Shown here one piece after another: positions 49,691-58,381 of a stretch of 61,822 nt of DNA. A program made the position numbers and the translations under genes. The notes under the pieces are model-generated. The model did no database searches, had not been told where the DNA came from, and worked only from the letters and a program-made list of their open reading frames with translations. This DNA is from a virus. How positions within the stretch are numbered: the first letter of the stretch is position 1; each line of letters opens with the position of its first letter. Where the stretch lies: positions 1 to 61,822 of IMG/VR virus record IMGVR_UViG_3300046373_000181; one strand, 5' to 3'.

Positions 49691-49915
49691 ATGGATATTG
49701 AAATAAAAGGCGAGTGGCTGGAACGGGCTTTTCGGGCGCAAGGTGTCAGTATTTATCGAACGGCTAAAACCCTCGCTATCCGCCCCGATAAGTACTACAA
49801 TCACATATCAGGCAAAGCGCACCTATCGGCCGAATCATTGGCTGAACTGGCTTTATTATATCCCACAATGAATATCAAGTATATCCTCACCGGCGAGGGC
49901 TCACCATTGCTATAA
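49691..49915 (+). CDS. XRE-like helix-turn-helix regulator, 74 aa
   Basis: The sequence RAQGVSIYRTAKTLAIRPDKYYNHISGKAHLS reads as a helix-turn-helix, and the end (NIKYILTGEGSPL) matches the C-terminus of many Bacteroidota XRE regulators (..WLLTGEGxM). It probably acts on the divergent gap and the small-gene cluster. Confidence 0.65.
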   Translation: MDIEIKGEWLERAFRAQGVSIYRTAKTLAIRPDKYYNHISGKAHLSAESLAELALLYPTMNIKYILTGEGSPLL

Positions 49916-49920
49916 CCAAC

Positions 49921-49947
49921 AGCGCCCCACCATCTCGGCAGGGCGCT
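49921..49947 (+). terminator. hairpin after the regulator
   Basis: AGCGCCC (49921-49927) pairs with GGGCGCT (49941-49947), with only TTAT after it. Directly behind the regulator gene. A modest terminator. Confidence 0.5.
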
Positions 49948-49997
49948 TATCAGTAGTCAGGGTGTGGATAGAAAGAGAATTAGGTTTATTTTCTTGA

Positions 49998-50315
49998 CCA
50001 TAATTATGGACAACCGATTTGGCTATATGGTGAAAAGAACATAACGAGTTTTATTTTCGCCCAAAAAAGGGGAAAATGATTGCAAAGCGTACATTGATTA
50101 AGCGGTTTCTAAACCATAAAGGCGTAAATAAGGCCTGGGTTGCAGAGAAGTTATACGGCAAAAGGGACTCAACCAACACCTCCAAGCTGCGCAAAAAGAG
50201 CATGGGCATCGATGGCCGCCATTTTACCGATTCTGAAGTAAATAAGCTTGACCAAATTCGTAAAGAGTTCATTTCGGATTTGATTTAGAAAAAATATTGC
50301 CCATAATTCTGGACA
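49998..50315. repeat. operator-like repeats flanking a small regulator gene
   Basis: CCATAATTATGGACA (49998-50012) and CCATAATTCTGGACA (50301-50315) differ at one base and flank the gene at 50076. The left copy contains the perfect palindrome CCATAATTATGG. A binding site for that gene's own product is likely (inference). Confidence 0.55.
50076..50288 (+). CDS. small DNA-binding protein, 70 aa
   Basis: Basic N-terminus (IAKRTLIKRFLNHKG), a helix-turn-helix-like middle (KAWVAEKLYGKRDSTNTSKL) and a tail shared with the gene at 11318. Located beside the integrase and flanked by near-identical palindromic sites. Might be an excisionase or a regulator. Confidence 0.55.
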   Translation: MIAKRTLIKRFLNHKGVNKAWVAEKLYGKRDSTNTSKLRKKSMGIDGRHFTDSEVNKLDQIRKEFISDLI

Positions 50316-50321
50316 GTTGGA

Positions 50322-51788
50322 CTAAAAAAAAGGTTTGCTTTTGGTTTCGTTTCGATTCCTGACCAGAGTATCCAGCTCTTTATCAACCAAATGCCCCGTC
50401 ACCTTGACGTAGTTGCGCTCGGTAACCCCGATGGTTGAATGCCCTAACGCATTGCTTACCGCCTTGATGCTATAATCTTGCAGAAAGATAACACCCGCTG
50501 TTTTTCGTCCGATTTTGGGCGTTAAGCGTTTTTCAAACCCGATCAGCTCCGCAATCTTCTCCAGATGGTTAATCATGGTGGTGTCAGAAATAGCCGGTGG
50601 GGCCTCCCCTATCACCTCATCCCATAAATCAACAAGTTGACTCGTAATGGGGATGTTACACTCGGAGTTATTTTTCTCGCGGCGGATAATGATCTTCGGA
50701 TTCCCGCCGGGCGTTCGGGCCTCGTAGGTCTCTTTGGCACTGGCGTAGCGGATCGCGTCGGGTAGATCCATGCCCGTTAGGCAAATGAGGCGAAACCACC
50801 AATGCGTTACTTTATAGCGGCCGGGCACTTCAAGCGTAAAGAGTCTCTCAATATGAATAGGTTCTAAAAAGTACACGTCTTTGGCCGGATTGCCCGGCAG
50901 GCCCAGATCGCCAATCGCGCCTACCGGGTTCCGCTCGATAAGGTGCTGCTTGCGCAGCCAGGTCAACAGCTCACAAACCACCGAGCAGTATATCGTCGCC
51001 GTACCGGGACTCATCCGCTCGTTTCGATGCTTGCAGCGGGGATTGCCAGAGGGCTGACAAAGCAGCCACTCGTGGTATTTCTCCACCCAGTAGGGCGTTA
51101 GGCTCATCACCGGTATGTGCATAGAGAGCGGGTATCTAGCCAGCCAGTCCGAGGCTGCCTTACGTTTATTATACGTCGCCAGCTTCATCTGACCCGTGGC
51201 TTTCTTGCCTAGTGTCAGCTCGATTAGATACGCGGCCATCGCTTGCCGGATCGGCGTGTCGGGTCCCAGGCTCGCGTGGGCCAAGCCGTTCTGTGCCAAC
51301 AAGGGCGATGACTTGCCCGGCCGGACCTGCTTGGCTTTGCGAGATAAAAACTTCGGCGGATACACGAACTGATCCCCCTGCACGGCGGGGGCATTACCGG
51401 TCAAGTATTCGAACTTGACCGAATCGGTCGTGGGCCGGGGCGCGCGCTGGGCATCGTAACGCATTTGCTGTTTGGACTGAATATCTTTTAGATCAATTTG
51501 AATGCGTAGGATGCGTTCGTTAAGATCTAACGTCGGCGCATCCCGTCCCCTAAGCCGGTATTTTTTCTGATCCCAGGCCCGAAGATCGATAAGCAATATA
51601 TTTCCAAAACTTACCTCACCCGTGCCCTGATGAATGAACCGTTCACGGGCGACAAAGCCAGCATCCCGAACCGAATTTACGGTGAGCCTGACTAGTAAAT
51701 AACGCTCATGCGCAGAGGCACTGGCGCGGGGTGGAGGAAGCTTTGTTTTAAACTGAATAGTGGCAGGCATTCGTAGACGTATCAACAT
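50322..51788 (-). CDS. int: tyrosine integrase (Bacteroidota type)
   Basis: 488 residues, site-specific recombinase for integration. The catalytic part has TGMDLPDAIRYA where others have TGLR (the first Arg is not in its usual place), the Lys region RREKNNSECNIPI, then KIGRKTAGVIF in place of HxLRH, the second His in LGHSTIGVT and Tyr in RNYVKV. GRKT and loss of the first Arg are common in Bacteroidota integrases, but Lys in place of the first His is less usual. The start could be an internal Met at 51770. Confidence 0.85.
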   Translation of the reverse strand: MLIRLRMPATIQFKTKLPPPRASASAHERYLLVRLTVNSVRDAGFVARERFIHQGTGEVSFGNILLIDLRAWDQKKYRLRGRDAPTLDLNERILRIQIDLKDIQSKQQMRYDAQRAPRPTTDSVKFEYLTGNAPAVQGDQFVYPPKFLSRKAKQVRPGKSSPLLAQNGLAHASLGPDTPIRQAMAAYLIELTLGKKATGQMKLATYNKRKAASDWLARYPLSMHIPVMSLTPYWVEKYHEWLLCQPSGNPRCKHRNERMSPGTATIYCSVVCELLTWLRKQHLIERNPVGAIGDLGLPGNPAKDVYFLEPIHIERLFTLEVPGRYKVTHWWFRLICLTGMDLPDAIRYASAKETYEARTPGGNPKIIIRREKNNSECNIPITSQLVDLWDEVIGEAPPAISDTTMINHLEKIAELIGFEKRLTPKIGRKTAGVIFLQDYSIKAVSNALGHSTIGVTERNYVKVTGHLVDKELDTLVRNRNETKSKPFF

Positions 51789-51799
51789 TTCATGGCATA

Positions 51800-52194
51800 G
51801 GTTAGACCAGGTTTTTTTAAGAACGGGGTACTATTTACTATGCCGGATTGACAAAAAAAAGGGTAGTTACTTACCAATAAGCATTGATGTACTTATACAA
51901 TTTTGTAACTGTCTGTATATTAAATATGTGTCATTTTAAATAATTAGGTAACGGGACATTATTAATATTTTTTAGTATTATTTCTTGACTGGTTAGTGGC
52001 GAGGTTAGTCATTTTTGACTAGCCAGTTTTAGCATGGCCTTAACGCTCAATAACCAATTATTTTGGGAAAACTCAAGGCGAAAAGTGCGTCTGTTGACTC
52101 CTGAGCGAGGGTTAGTCTATCCTACAAAGAAACCAAAATAGTCGGACGAAGGTGATTATCAGCAGCTAACATGCCCCAGTGGCGCTTACTAACC
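51800..52194. repeat. GGTTAG repeats in probable attP region
   Basis: The gap 51789-52253 between integrase and repressor genes has no gene. GGTTAG occurs at 51800, 51991, 52003 and 52110, and inverted (CTAACC) at 52189. Around 51989-52030, CTGGTTAG..CTAGCCAG and TTAGTCA..TGACTAG form nested inverted repeats. This fits integrase arm or core sites. The exact attachment core cannot be identified without a host junction. Confidence 0.5.
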
Positions 52195-52253
52195 TTATGA
52201 TTAATCTATTCTTCCACCGACCGGGCACTAAGCCCCGTCTGACTAGTAACCCA

Positions 52254-52913
52254 CTAGGCGATCATTTCAATACGACGCGTCGGCCAAAGCTCTCGAACGA
52301 TGGCTTCTGCATTAGACGAGTTCAACAGACGGTCTTCACGTACCTTCGTTGGCTCCAGTCCTTCAATGCGAAAGCTATCCCGAACTTGCTGGCGATAAAC
52401 TGCAATCATATTATCAAAATCGGCCATCATGGTGGTATGGTTACTAGACACCTGGAAAGACGGGTCGAGTTTTTTAAGCATATATTCGAACATGCCGACC
52501 GTCTTAGTCATGTGGCTAACTTTCTCCATGGCTAGATTGAAATTACCCTGCATTTCAATAAACTGATCATACAGGGATTCGTAGCGTCCTTTCCAGTCTA
52601 TTCCTTCGGGGCTTAACCCTACAGCCAAAACGGGCGAAGGAGTAGTAACCATTAGACTTTTCGGCATCTCCCATTCAAGTCCCTCTTTGTCTGAATATAT
52701 CGCGTCAAGACTTAGTTTAGGAACTACTCGCTTAAGTGCCTTAATAGTAGGCGTGGCCGGAAAGGTGCGATTGTCCCTCATATTATAGAACGTTTGAGGA
52801 CTTAGCCCCGTAGCTTTCGCAATAGCCTGCGCTCGACCATTTTTGTCTACACATTCCCACAATTTGGCATTCATTAGCCTTTGTAAGTTGTCATTATTTC
52901 CGTTTGTTTTCAT
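52254..52913 (-). CDS. CI-type repressor
   Basis: I use the ATG at 52913 (MKTNGNND), giving 219 residues. The N-terminal domain has a helix-turn-helix (GRAQAIAKATGLSPQTFYNM). The C-terminal domain is helical and does not show the S24 self-cleavage pattern, so inactivation is more likely through an antirepressor (two are present) than through RecA cleavage (inference). It is divergent from the early operon. Confidence 0.75.
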   Translation of the reverse strand: MKTNGNNDNLQRLMNAKLWECVDKNGRAQAIAKATGLSPQTFYNMRDNRTFPATPTIKALKRVVPKLSLDAIYSDKEGLEWEMPKSLMVTTPSPVLAVGLSPEGIDWKGRYESLYDQFIEMQGNFNLAMEKVSHMTKTVGMFEYMLKKLDPSFQVSSNHTTMMADFDNMIAVYRQQVRDSFRIEGLEPTKVREDRLLNSSNAEAIVRELWPTRRIEMIA

Positions 52914-52920
52914 TTTTTTA

Positions 52921-52960
52921 TCCAATCACGTTGTAATTTATCCAATCATGTTTATATTTG
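52921..52960 (+). promoter_or_regulatory. early promoter with paired operators
   Basis: TTG (52931-52933), 19 bases, TATATTTG (52953-52960, exact -7). Operator copies TCCAATCACGTTGT (52921-52934) and TCCAATCATGTTTA (52941-52954) lie 20 bp apart and cover both boxes. The same module recurs at 57938-57978. Repressor binding would block the rightward early operon. Confidence 0.78.
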
Positions 52961-52972
52961 TCTATCAATATT

Positions 52973-52986
52973 ATTAGACATCTAAT
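52973..52986. promoter_or_regulatory. palindrome in the switch region
   Basis: ATTAGA-CA-TCTAAT is a perfect palindrome downstream of the early start point, near the cro-position gene. The mirrored form TCTAAT-CA-ATTAGA occurs at 57903-57916, just upstream of the second operator pair. A second regulator's site is likely. Confidence 0.6.
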
Positions 52987-53006
52987 CTAACAACTATAGA
53001 CAACGT

Positions 53007-53300
53007 ATGACAAATGTAGACAGTGTTCATGAAAAAACAAGTGTTGTTGATAAAAAAACCAATATCGGCTATTTAACGGCGGTATTCCCGCACAAATATG
53101 GCTATGCCCGACGCGTTGCCGAAAGGTTAAACACACTGAAGAAACGTACGATTATGGACCGAGCCTACTCGGCAAACATCGTATATCAAGTTATTGACAA
53201 AGGCTATGATGATTTAAATGTAGAGCCTGAACTTGTCAAGATGGTTGAAGAATATACGGGCCTCCCAATAGCAAAAGCTTGCCCAAAGTACGTGGCATAA
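53007..53300 (+). CDS. first early gene (cro position), 97 aa
   Basis: Starts about 45 bp after the early promoter. It contains RRVAERLNTLKKRTIMDRAYSANIVYQVI, helical and basic, compatible with a DNA-binding or regulatory protein. It has no clear Cro fold. The position opposite the repressor is the main argument for a regulator. Confidence 0.55.
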   Translation: MTNVDSVHEKTSVVDKKTNIGYLTAVFPHKYGYARRVAERLNTLKKRTIMDRAYSANIVYQVIDKGYDDLNVEPELVKMVEEYTGLPIAKACPKYVA

Positions 53301-53311
53301 ATCCCTCTCCC

Positions 53312-54808
53312 ATGATCCAATTACGGCCTTATCAGGAGGACAGCGTTGCTGCCCTAAGGGATAACTTCCGCCAAAAAAAACGGCGCGTTATTCTTTGTGC
53401 TCCAACAGGGAGCGGTAAAACAGTGACGTTCAGTCACTTGGTCTCTTCTACTTTGCAAAAGGATTTGTTCGCTAAAGTATTGATCGTTACCCATCGCACT
53501 GAACTTATTGCTCAGGCTAGCGAGACTCTAGAACGAACTGGTGTGCGATACGAACACATAACGGCGAAGCAAAGCAAGATTAATACTCGTGCTAGATGCT
53601 ACGTTGGCATGGTGAAAACTTACCTCAACCGGATTGCCAAATATCCCGAACTGCTAAACATGAGCCTTGTCATTATTGATGAAGCTCATTACGGAGACTT
53701 TAAAAAGCTGTTCGCTGTACTTCCTGATAATGTCTATGTGATTGGGGTTACTGCCACCCCACTGAGTGCGAGTAAAAACGATCCGCTAAGTAATTACTAT
53801 GATGCAATAGTAAACCCGGTTCAAATCGCTGATCTGATTGAGAACGGCTATTTATGCCCGGCCGTGACCTACGCAGCTAAAATCGATCGATCAAGCCTGA
53901 AGTTGATGGCTGGTGAATATTCGGACGCGTCGCAAATGGATACGTTTGCAAAGCGTGACGTATATGCTGGACTGATTAGCAAATACCTGCAATTCTGTAC
54001 TGAGGGTGAGCAGTACAAAAAGACAATCGTCTTCAATGTGAATGTCGCTCATTCAAAAGCGGTTGCATCAGAATTCAATCAAGCCGGTATTCCTGCTGTA
54101 CATATTGACGGAGAGACCGATGATATTGAGCGGGATCGGGCTATAAAGGCTTATAAGCGTGGCGAATATCGGGTCATCTGCAATGTAGGGCTACTGAATG
54201 CAGGGTTTGATGACCCCAGTACCGAGTGCGTCATTATGAACCGGGCCACAACCAGCGTTCCTCTCTGGCTTCAATCCTGCGGGCGCGGATCACGTCCCTA
54301 CCCTGGCAAAAGTAAATTCATTATTCTGGATATGGGTGATAACTGGACCGAGTTGGGCCTATGGGAGCAGCCTCGCCCCTGGGAAGAACTTTGGAATAAA
54401 AAGAGAAAAGCTTTAGACAAAATTGGGGTTCCCGCCATCAAAACATGCCCCCAGTGTGAAGCCCTGATTTCCATTTCGGCACGTGAATGCCCTGAGTGTG
54501 GTCACGTGCTGCCAGTGAAAGAAAAAGAGCCCCCCCCTGAAGCCGAATTTATTGAGGTTGGCAATACGGAAGAACTTTTAAAAATGGCAAGCCGCGCTAA
54601 CTGGCCATCACTTGCCGTACCCGATTTAGAGCAAATAAGGCTACTTAAAAATTACGCAAAAACGTGGCCTTATTATGTGATTAGTGACCGGGCAACTACG
54701 GAAGATGAATTCCGAAAACAACTTCGAGAATTAGGAAAAATTCGAGGCTACAAACGAGGTTTTGAAAATTACGTCCAATACCCTTACACCGCACAATCTG
54801 CCCAATGA
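53312..54808 (+). CDS. superfamily 2 DEAD/DEAH helicase
   Basis: 498 residues from ATG 53312 (MIQLRPYQED). Motif I APTGSGKT (30-37), motif II DEAH (about 123-126), motif III VTATPLS, C-terminal motif V/VI (NAGFDDPSTECVIMNRAT, LQSCGRGSRPYPGK). A zinc ribbon (CPQC..CPEC, about 379-396) follows, then a C-terminal domain. Related to the phage and type III restriction helicases. Probably unwinds DNA in replication or recombination. It overlaps the primase gene by 4 bases. Confidence 0.9.
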   Translation: MIQLRPYQEDSVAALRDNFRQKKRRVILCAPTGSGKTVTFSHLVSSTLQKDLFAKVLIVTHRTELIAQASETLERTGVRYEHITAKQSKINTRARCYVGMVKTYLNRIAKYPELLNMSLVIIDEAHYGDFKKLFAVLPDNVYVIGVTATPLSASKNDPLSNYYDAIVNPVQIADLIENGYLCPAVTYAAKIDRSSLKLMAGEYSDASQMDTFAKRDVYAGLISKYLQFCTEGEQYKKTIVFNVNVAHSKAVASEFNQAGIPAVHIDGETDDIERDRAIKAYKRGEYRVICNVGLLNAGFDDPSTECVIMNRATTSVPLWLQSCGRGSRPYPGKSKFIILDMGDNWTELGLWEQPRPWEELWNKKRKALDKIGVPAIKTCPQCEALISISARECPECGHVLPVKEKEPPPEAEFIEVGNTEELLKMASRANWPSLAVPDLEQIRLLKNYAKTWPYYVISDRATTEDEFRKQLRELGKIRGYKRGFENYVQYPYTAQSAQ

Positions 54809-57000
54809 TGACTACAGAATCAAAAAGCCCGGCAATTTCTTTATATCGTGACGTAACCGATACGGGCGGAACGGAAATTATTTTGCGTGATTTTTTTGAC
54901 GGTATTGCTACTGGAAGGTGGCAAAAAGAAGTCGAAGAAATACGGGCATTAAAAGGAAACGAATCTGCCCAAAAAGCAAAAAAAATCAAACAACAAAATG
55001 TAATTATTGGCGGTACATCCAACGCGGCCACTAATACAACCATGCGCGAATTATCGGGCAAAATGGCTGTTGACTTTGATGATTTAGGCGATGAGCTGGA
55101 AACGGTTAGACTTGAATTAAATAACGACCAGCATACATTTGCTTCGTTTAAATCAATTCGTGGTGAGGGGCTATGCGTTATTATTAATATACAGCCTGAA
55201 CGTTGGGAAGAAGCCTGGGAAGGGGTTAAGCTTTATTACTTTCAGAAGTACGGGCGGTTAGTTGATAAAAGTACCGGCAATATTGCAAGGCGTCGCTTTG
55301 TTTCGTATGACCGGGATATTTATGTCAATGAGAAAGCAACACTCTTTAAACTGTATCCGAAAAAAGAACGTAAAGCCCCAAAGCCACAGGGAACATTCAT
55401 TCACACATCAAACGATGTTGAGTATATTCTGGAACAGATTGAGCGACGGGCATTAGATCTAACCAGCGATTACGATACTTGGTTTAAAATGGGCTTTGCC
55501 TTGGTTGCTGAATACGGAGAGAATGCCCGGGAATACTTCCACCGACTAAGCCAGTATCATCCAAAATACCGCCCTGACGAATGTGATAAGACGTTTTCGT
55601 ATCTACTTCGGTATGGTGCCCGGCAAATAACGATTAAGACGTTTTATTATCACGCTAAGCTGGCGGGGCTGGAAACGATGACACCCCGCACCAAAGAGAT
55701 TGCTCGTACAGCTACGATGCAGAAGCGGCAAAAGTTAAAAGCGGATGATGTTGTCGACTCTCTGGTAAAGGTGGGTGGGGTGGGCCGGGATGAAGCCGAA
55801 AACATTGTAAAGCAGGTCTATGAAAGTGTAGAAGAGATTCAAACCGATGATACACTATTCGATCAGCTTGAATTTTTTTTGCGGCAAAATTATCCAATGC
55901 GACGTAATGAAATATCCAGGTATATAGAAGATGAATCTGGTAAGAGTTTAATTGACGACGATTTCAATGGGATATGGGTTCATGCCGTAAAAGTTTTAGG
56001 TGATCGAGTATCGGATAAAATGGTGAATAAATTAATTCACTCTTCTTTTACGCCTACGTATAATCCGATTAAGGATTTTTTCAGAGACTATTCTTATCGA
56101 AAGCCAACAGGATTAATTAAAGCATTGGCTGATACAATTGAATCAGATACGGGACTTGGTCCTAGTGAATTTTTTCCCAACTATGCAGAGGTGTTTATTC
56201 GAAAATGGATGATCGGCATCATTTCCGCTGTTTTTGGAGAACACTGTGAATTGCTATTGACTTTGACCGGAGAGCCAGGAACAGGAAAAACAGAATGGTT
56301 TCGTAGGCTATTGCCTCCAGAATTAGCCGTTTACTTTGCCGAAACAACGTGGCCAATTACAAAAGATACGGACATGCTGATGTGCGAAAACCTAATCACT
56401 TTTAATGATGAGTGGAAAGGGAAAACGGTAAAGGATCCGGAAACTTTAAAAGGTTATGCTAGCGTGGACCGCTTCACTTTGAGAGAGCCTTACGGTAAAT
56501 CTTTCGTGAAACGTCGGCGCTTAGCAGTAATGTGTGGCACATCAAACCCAACTCGAATAATTGCTGATGCGAGTAATAACCGGAAAGTTATTCCTATCAA
56601 TGTCTTGTCTATAAATTTTGAAGCTTATAATTCAATAGACAAGATTGATCTTTTTATGGAAGCCTTTCATGCCTATATGAATGGAGAGCGACACCACTTG
56701 ACAAAGGACGAAATAAAACGCTTCAACGAAAGCACCAGCGGTTTTGATGATGCATCGATAGAACGGCAGATTATTGATGAATACTTTGCAGTGCCGACCG
56801 GCGCAGGTGGTGAGCCGGTACAATGGATTAGCACACATGAAATCCAAACAAAATTGGAAGTGTGGGCTAACAATAGAAAGCTGGACAACCGTAAGATCGG
56901 GCATGAGTTGCAGTCGGCTGGCTTTAAACGTCGCCAGCGCCGGGGTGAATACGGCAAACAGTTCTGGGGTTATGATGTAGTTGTCACCAGTAAGATTTAG
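54805..57000 (+). CDS. primase-helicase (BT4734-like N-terminus, VirE helicase)
   Basis: 731 residues. The N-terminal third (ELSGKMAVDFDDLGDELETV..GEGLCVIINI) fits the VirE N-terminal/BT4734 primase-like domain seen in Bacteroidota mobile elements. The C-terminal third has LTGEPGTGKTEWFRR (Walker A about 489-496), DEWKGKTVKDPE and the VirE pattern TSNPTRIIADASNNRKVIPI. Likely replication initiator and helicase. Its 3' end carries the first iteron of the origin. Confidence 0.88.
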   Translation: MMTTESKSPAISLYRDVTDTGGTEIILRDFFDGIATGRWQKEVEEIRALKGNESAQKAKKIKQQNVIIGGTSNAATNTTMRELSGKMAVDFDDLGDELETVRLELNNDQHTFASFKSIRGEGLCVIINIQPERWEEAWEGVKLYYFQKYGRLVDKSTGNIARRRFVSYDRDIYVNEKATLFKLYPKKERKAPKPQGTFIHTSNDVEYILEQIERRALDLTSDYDTWFKMGFALVAEYGENAREYFHRLSQYHPKYRPDECDKTFSYLLRYGARQITIKTFYYHAKLAGLETMTPRTKEIARTATMQKRQKLKADDVVDSLVKVGGVGRDEAENIVKQVYESVEEIQTDDTLFDQLEFFLRQNYPMRRNEISRYIEDESGKSLIDDDFNGIWVHAVKVLGDRVSDKMVNKLIHSSFTPTYNPIKDFFRDYSYRKPTGLIKALADTIESDTGLGPSEFFPNYAEVFIRKWMIGIISAVFGEHCELLLTLTGEPGTGKTEWFRRLLPPELAVYFAETTWPITKDTDMLMCENLITFNDEWKGKTVKDPETLKGYASVDRFTLREPYGKSFVKRRRLAVMCGTSNPTRIIADASNNRKVIPINVLSINFEAYNSIDKIDLFMEAFHAYMNGERHHLTKDEIKRFNESTSGFDDASIERQIIDEYFAVPTGAGGEPVQWISTHEIQTKLEVWANNRKLDNRKIGHELQSAGFKRRQRRGEYGKQFWGYDVVVTSKI

Positions 57001-57319
57001 CTGTCACCAGTCTGTCACCAGTAATTTTTAAGGCAGTGGTGACAGATAGAAAATTGAAAATCAGTGCTTTATCTATATAGTAACCACTGTCACCAGTAAT
57101 ATTATATATAAAGCACAGGAGAGAGAGATAAATAATAATAAATTAAGGGGTTGTAAGGGGTAGTGAAGTAAGGTAGTATGTGTGTCGTATGTATAAGCAA
57201 AATCCAAGCAAAATACTGGTGACACTGGTGACAGCATTTAACTCGCTAATAAACAGCAGATTATCTGTCACCAAAGACGAAAATTGATTAGTGACAAACA
57301 ATAAAAACAGTGGTGACAG
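56981..57319. repeat. iteron cluster, probable replication origin
   Basis: Nine copies of CTGTCACCAGT or its complement (0-2 mismatches): + at 56981, 57001, 57012, 57087, 57265; - at 57035, 57215, 57224, 57309. Inverted arms GTGCTTTAT (57064-57072) and ATAAAGCAC (57108-57116) flank the central copy, next to an AT-rich tract (57098-57150). No gene lies in 57001-57319. Directly behind the primase-helicase gene, this is the best origin candidate. Confidence 0.85.
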
Positions 57320-57559
57320 ATGAAAAAGACAGACATTGAGTTTTACAAAGTCCGGGTGGCGACACTACGTAAGGAATTCAAAACGCTAAGCGAGTATGAA
57401 GCAATTCGATTAATTCAGGAAGAAACTAGGAATGACTTGCTTGATAAGTGGCATCAAGACTTTATTAAAGCCCATGTAATAAGCAGCTTAGACAATACGC
57501 CAACCGCACTAGAAAAGATTGCAATGATTTTAGATGAACGCTTACCTCACCAAATTTAA
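57320..57559 (+). CDS. hypothetical helical protein, 79 aa
   Basis: Charged helices (YKVRVATLRKEFKTLSEYEAIR). The ATG follows the last iteron with no gap, so origin binding could also control its expression. No domain recognised. Confidence 0.6.
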   Translation: MKKTDIEFYKVRVATLRKEFKTLSEYEAIRLIQEETRNDLLDKWHQDFIKAHVISSLDNTPTALEKIAMILDERLPHQI

Positions 57560-57563
57560 GATC

Positions 57564-57929
57564 ATGGAAAAGTCAGAAGCAGCAATACAATCGGAGTGTT
57601 TTATGTGGTTCTGGAATACATATCCAAACGAGAGAGGTTTCCTTCACGCGAATAACAATAATAGTTTCAATGCCGTAAAAGGCAATCAAAATAAAGCAAT
57701 GGGCGTAGTGGCTGGCGTTGCTGATATGGAATACCTAGCCACGGATGGGCAAATGGTTTTTATAGAAATGAAAACACCCAATGGTAGTCAAGATCCTAAA
57801 CAGCGTTTGTTTCAAGTCAAGGTCGAAAGCAGGGGCGCACGTTATGTGATTATTCGATCTCTAAAAGAGTTTCAGGCACTTATGTATCAATACTATCTAC
57901 CGTCTAATCAATTAGACAAAAATTTTTAA
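57564..57929 (+). CDS. VRR-NUC domain nuclease
   Basis: I use ATG 57564 (MEKSEAAIQ), 121 residues, starting four bases after the previous stop; the longer ORF overlaps it. The VRR-NUC (PD-(D/E)XK) pattern is complete: E in EAAIQSEC, GVVAGVADMEY, then FIEMKTPNG with the E-x-K pair, QRLFQVKVES and RYVIIRS. Stand-alone phage members probably act on recombination or repair intermediates. Confidence 0.88.
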   Translation: MEKSEAAIQSECFMWFWNTYPNERGFLHANNNNSFNAVKGNQNKAMGVVAGVADMEYLATDGQMVFIEMKTPNGSQDPKQRLFQVKVESRGARYVIIRSLKEFQALMYQYYLPSNQLDKNF

Positions 57930-57937
57930 CTTATTTG

Positions 57938-57978
57938 TCCAATTATGTTGTTTATTATCTAATCATGTTTTACATTTG
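57938..57978 (+). promoter_or_regulatory. second repressed promoter
   Basis: TTG (57948-57950), 20 bases, TACATTTG (57971-57978, exact -7). Operators TCCAATTATGTTGT (57938-57951) and TCTAATCATGTTTT (57958-57971) are exactly 20 bp apart, as at 52921. It drives the recombination genes from 58004 on. Confidence 0.75.
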
Positions 57979-58003
57979 TCTTACCCTAACGACAACGCAC
58001 GAC

Positions 58004-58381
58004 ATGAACACAACTATCGGCGGTCTGGCTACGACCGGATCAAACATCAATCACTTTCAGTCTCGCTTGGCAACGGCAATAGAAGACGTGGTTCAACGCC
58101 CCACGCTGTACGGCTCACCCATGGCACAAGCAAATCAGGGAAATGCCCAGTGGGTGTATGGTGAACGTCTGGCTGCTTTGTTCGGCGTTTGCATCAGCGT
58201 TGAGGGTGCCAGTACCGAAGTGGTTCACTTCTCTGTATTTGCTGACTGCGCTTTCTCCTGCAACGTATCAAATGTAACTGTGACGGGTGTTCGTTACGGC
58301 CGGTTCCACATGAGCATGACGCTGGAGGATCTCGAAAAACAAGAAGCTATCGAAGAACTATTTAATAAATCTGGTATATGA
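58004..58381 (+). CDS. hypothetical protein, 125 aa
   Basis: I use ATG 58004 (MNTTIGGLA). The longer ORF starts inside the promoter. N-terminal helical part, C-terminal beta part with CAFSC and VTVTGVRYGRF. It overlaps the RecT-like gene by 4 bases and may be its functional partner (inference). Confidence 0.6.
   Translation: MNTTIGGLATTGSNINHFQSRLATAIEDVVQRPTLYGSPMAQANQGNAQWVYGERLAALFGVCISVEGASTEVVHFSVFADCAFSCNVSNVTVTGVRYGRFHMSMTLEDLEKQEAIEELFNKSGI

Noticed and set aside
52179-52535. Rightward ORF of 118 codons
   Set aside because: It lies almost wholly antisense to the repressor gene and has no protein-like features.
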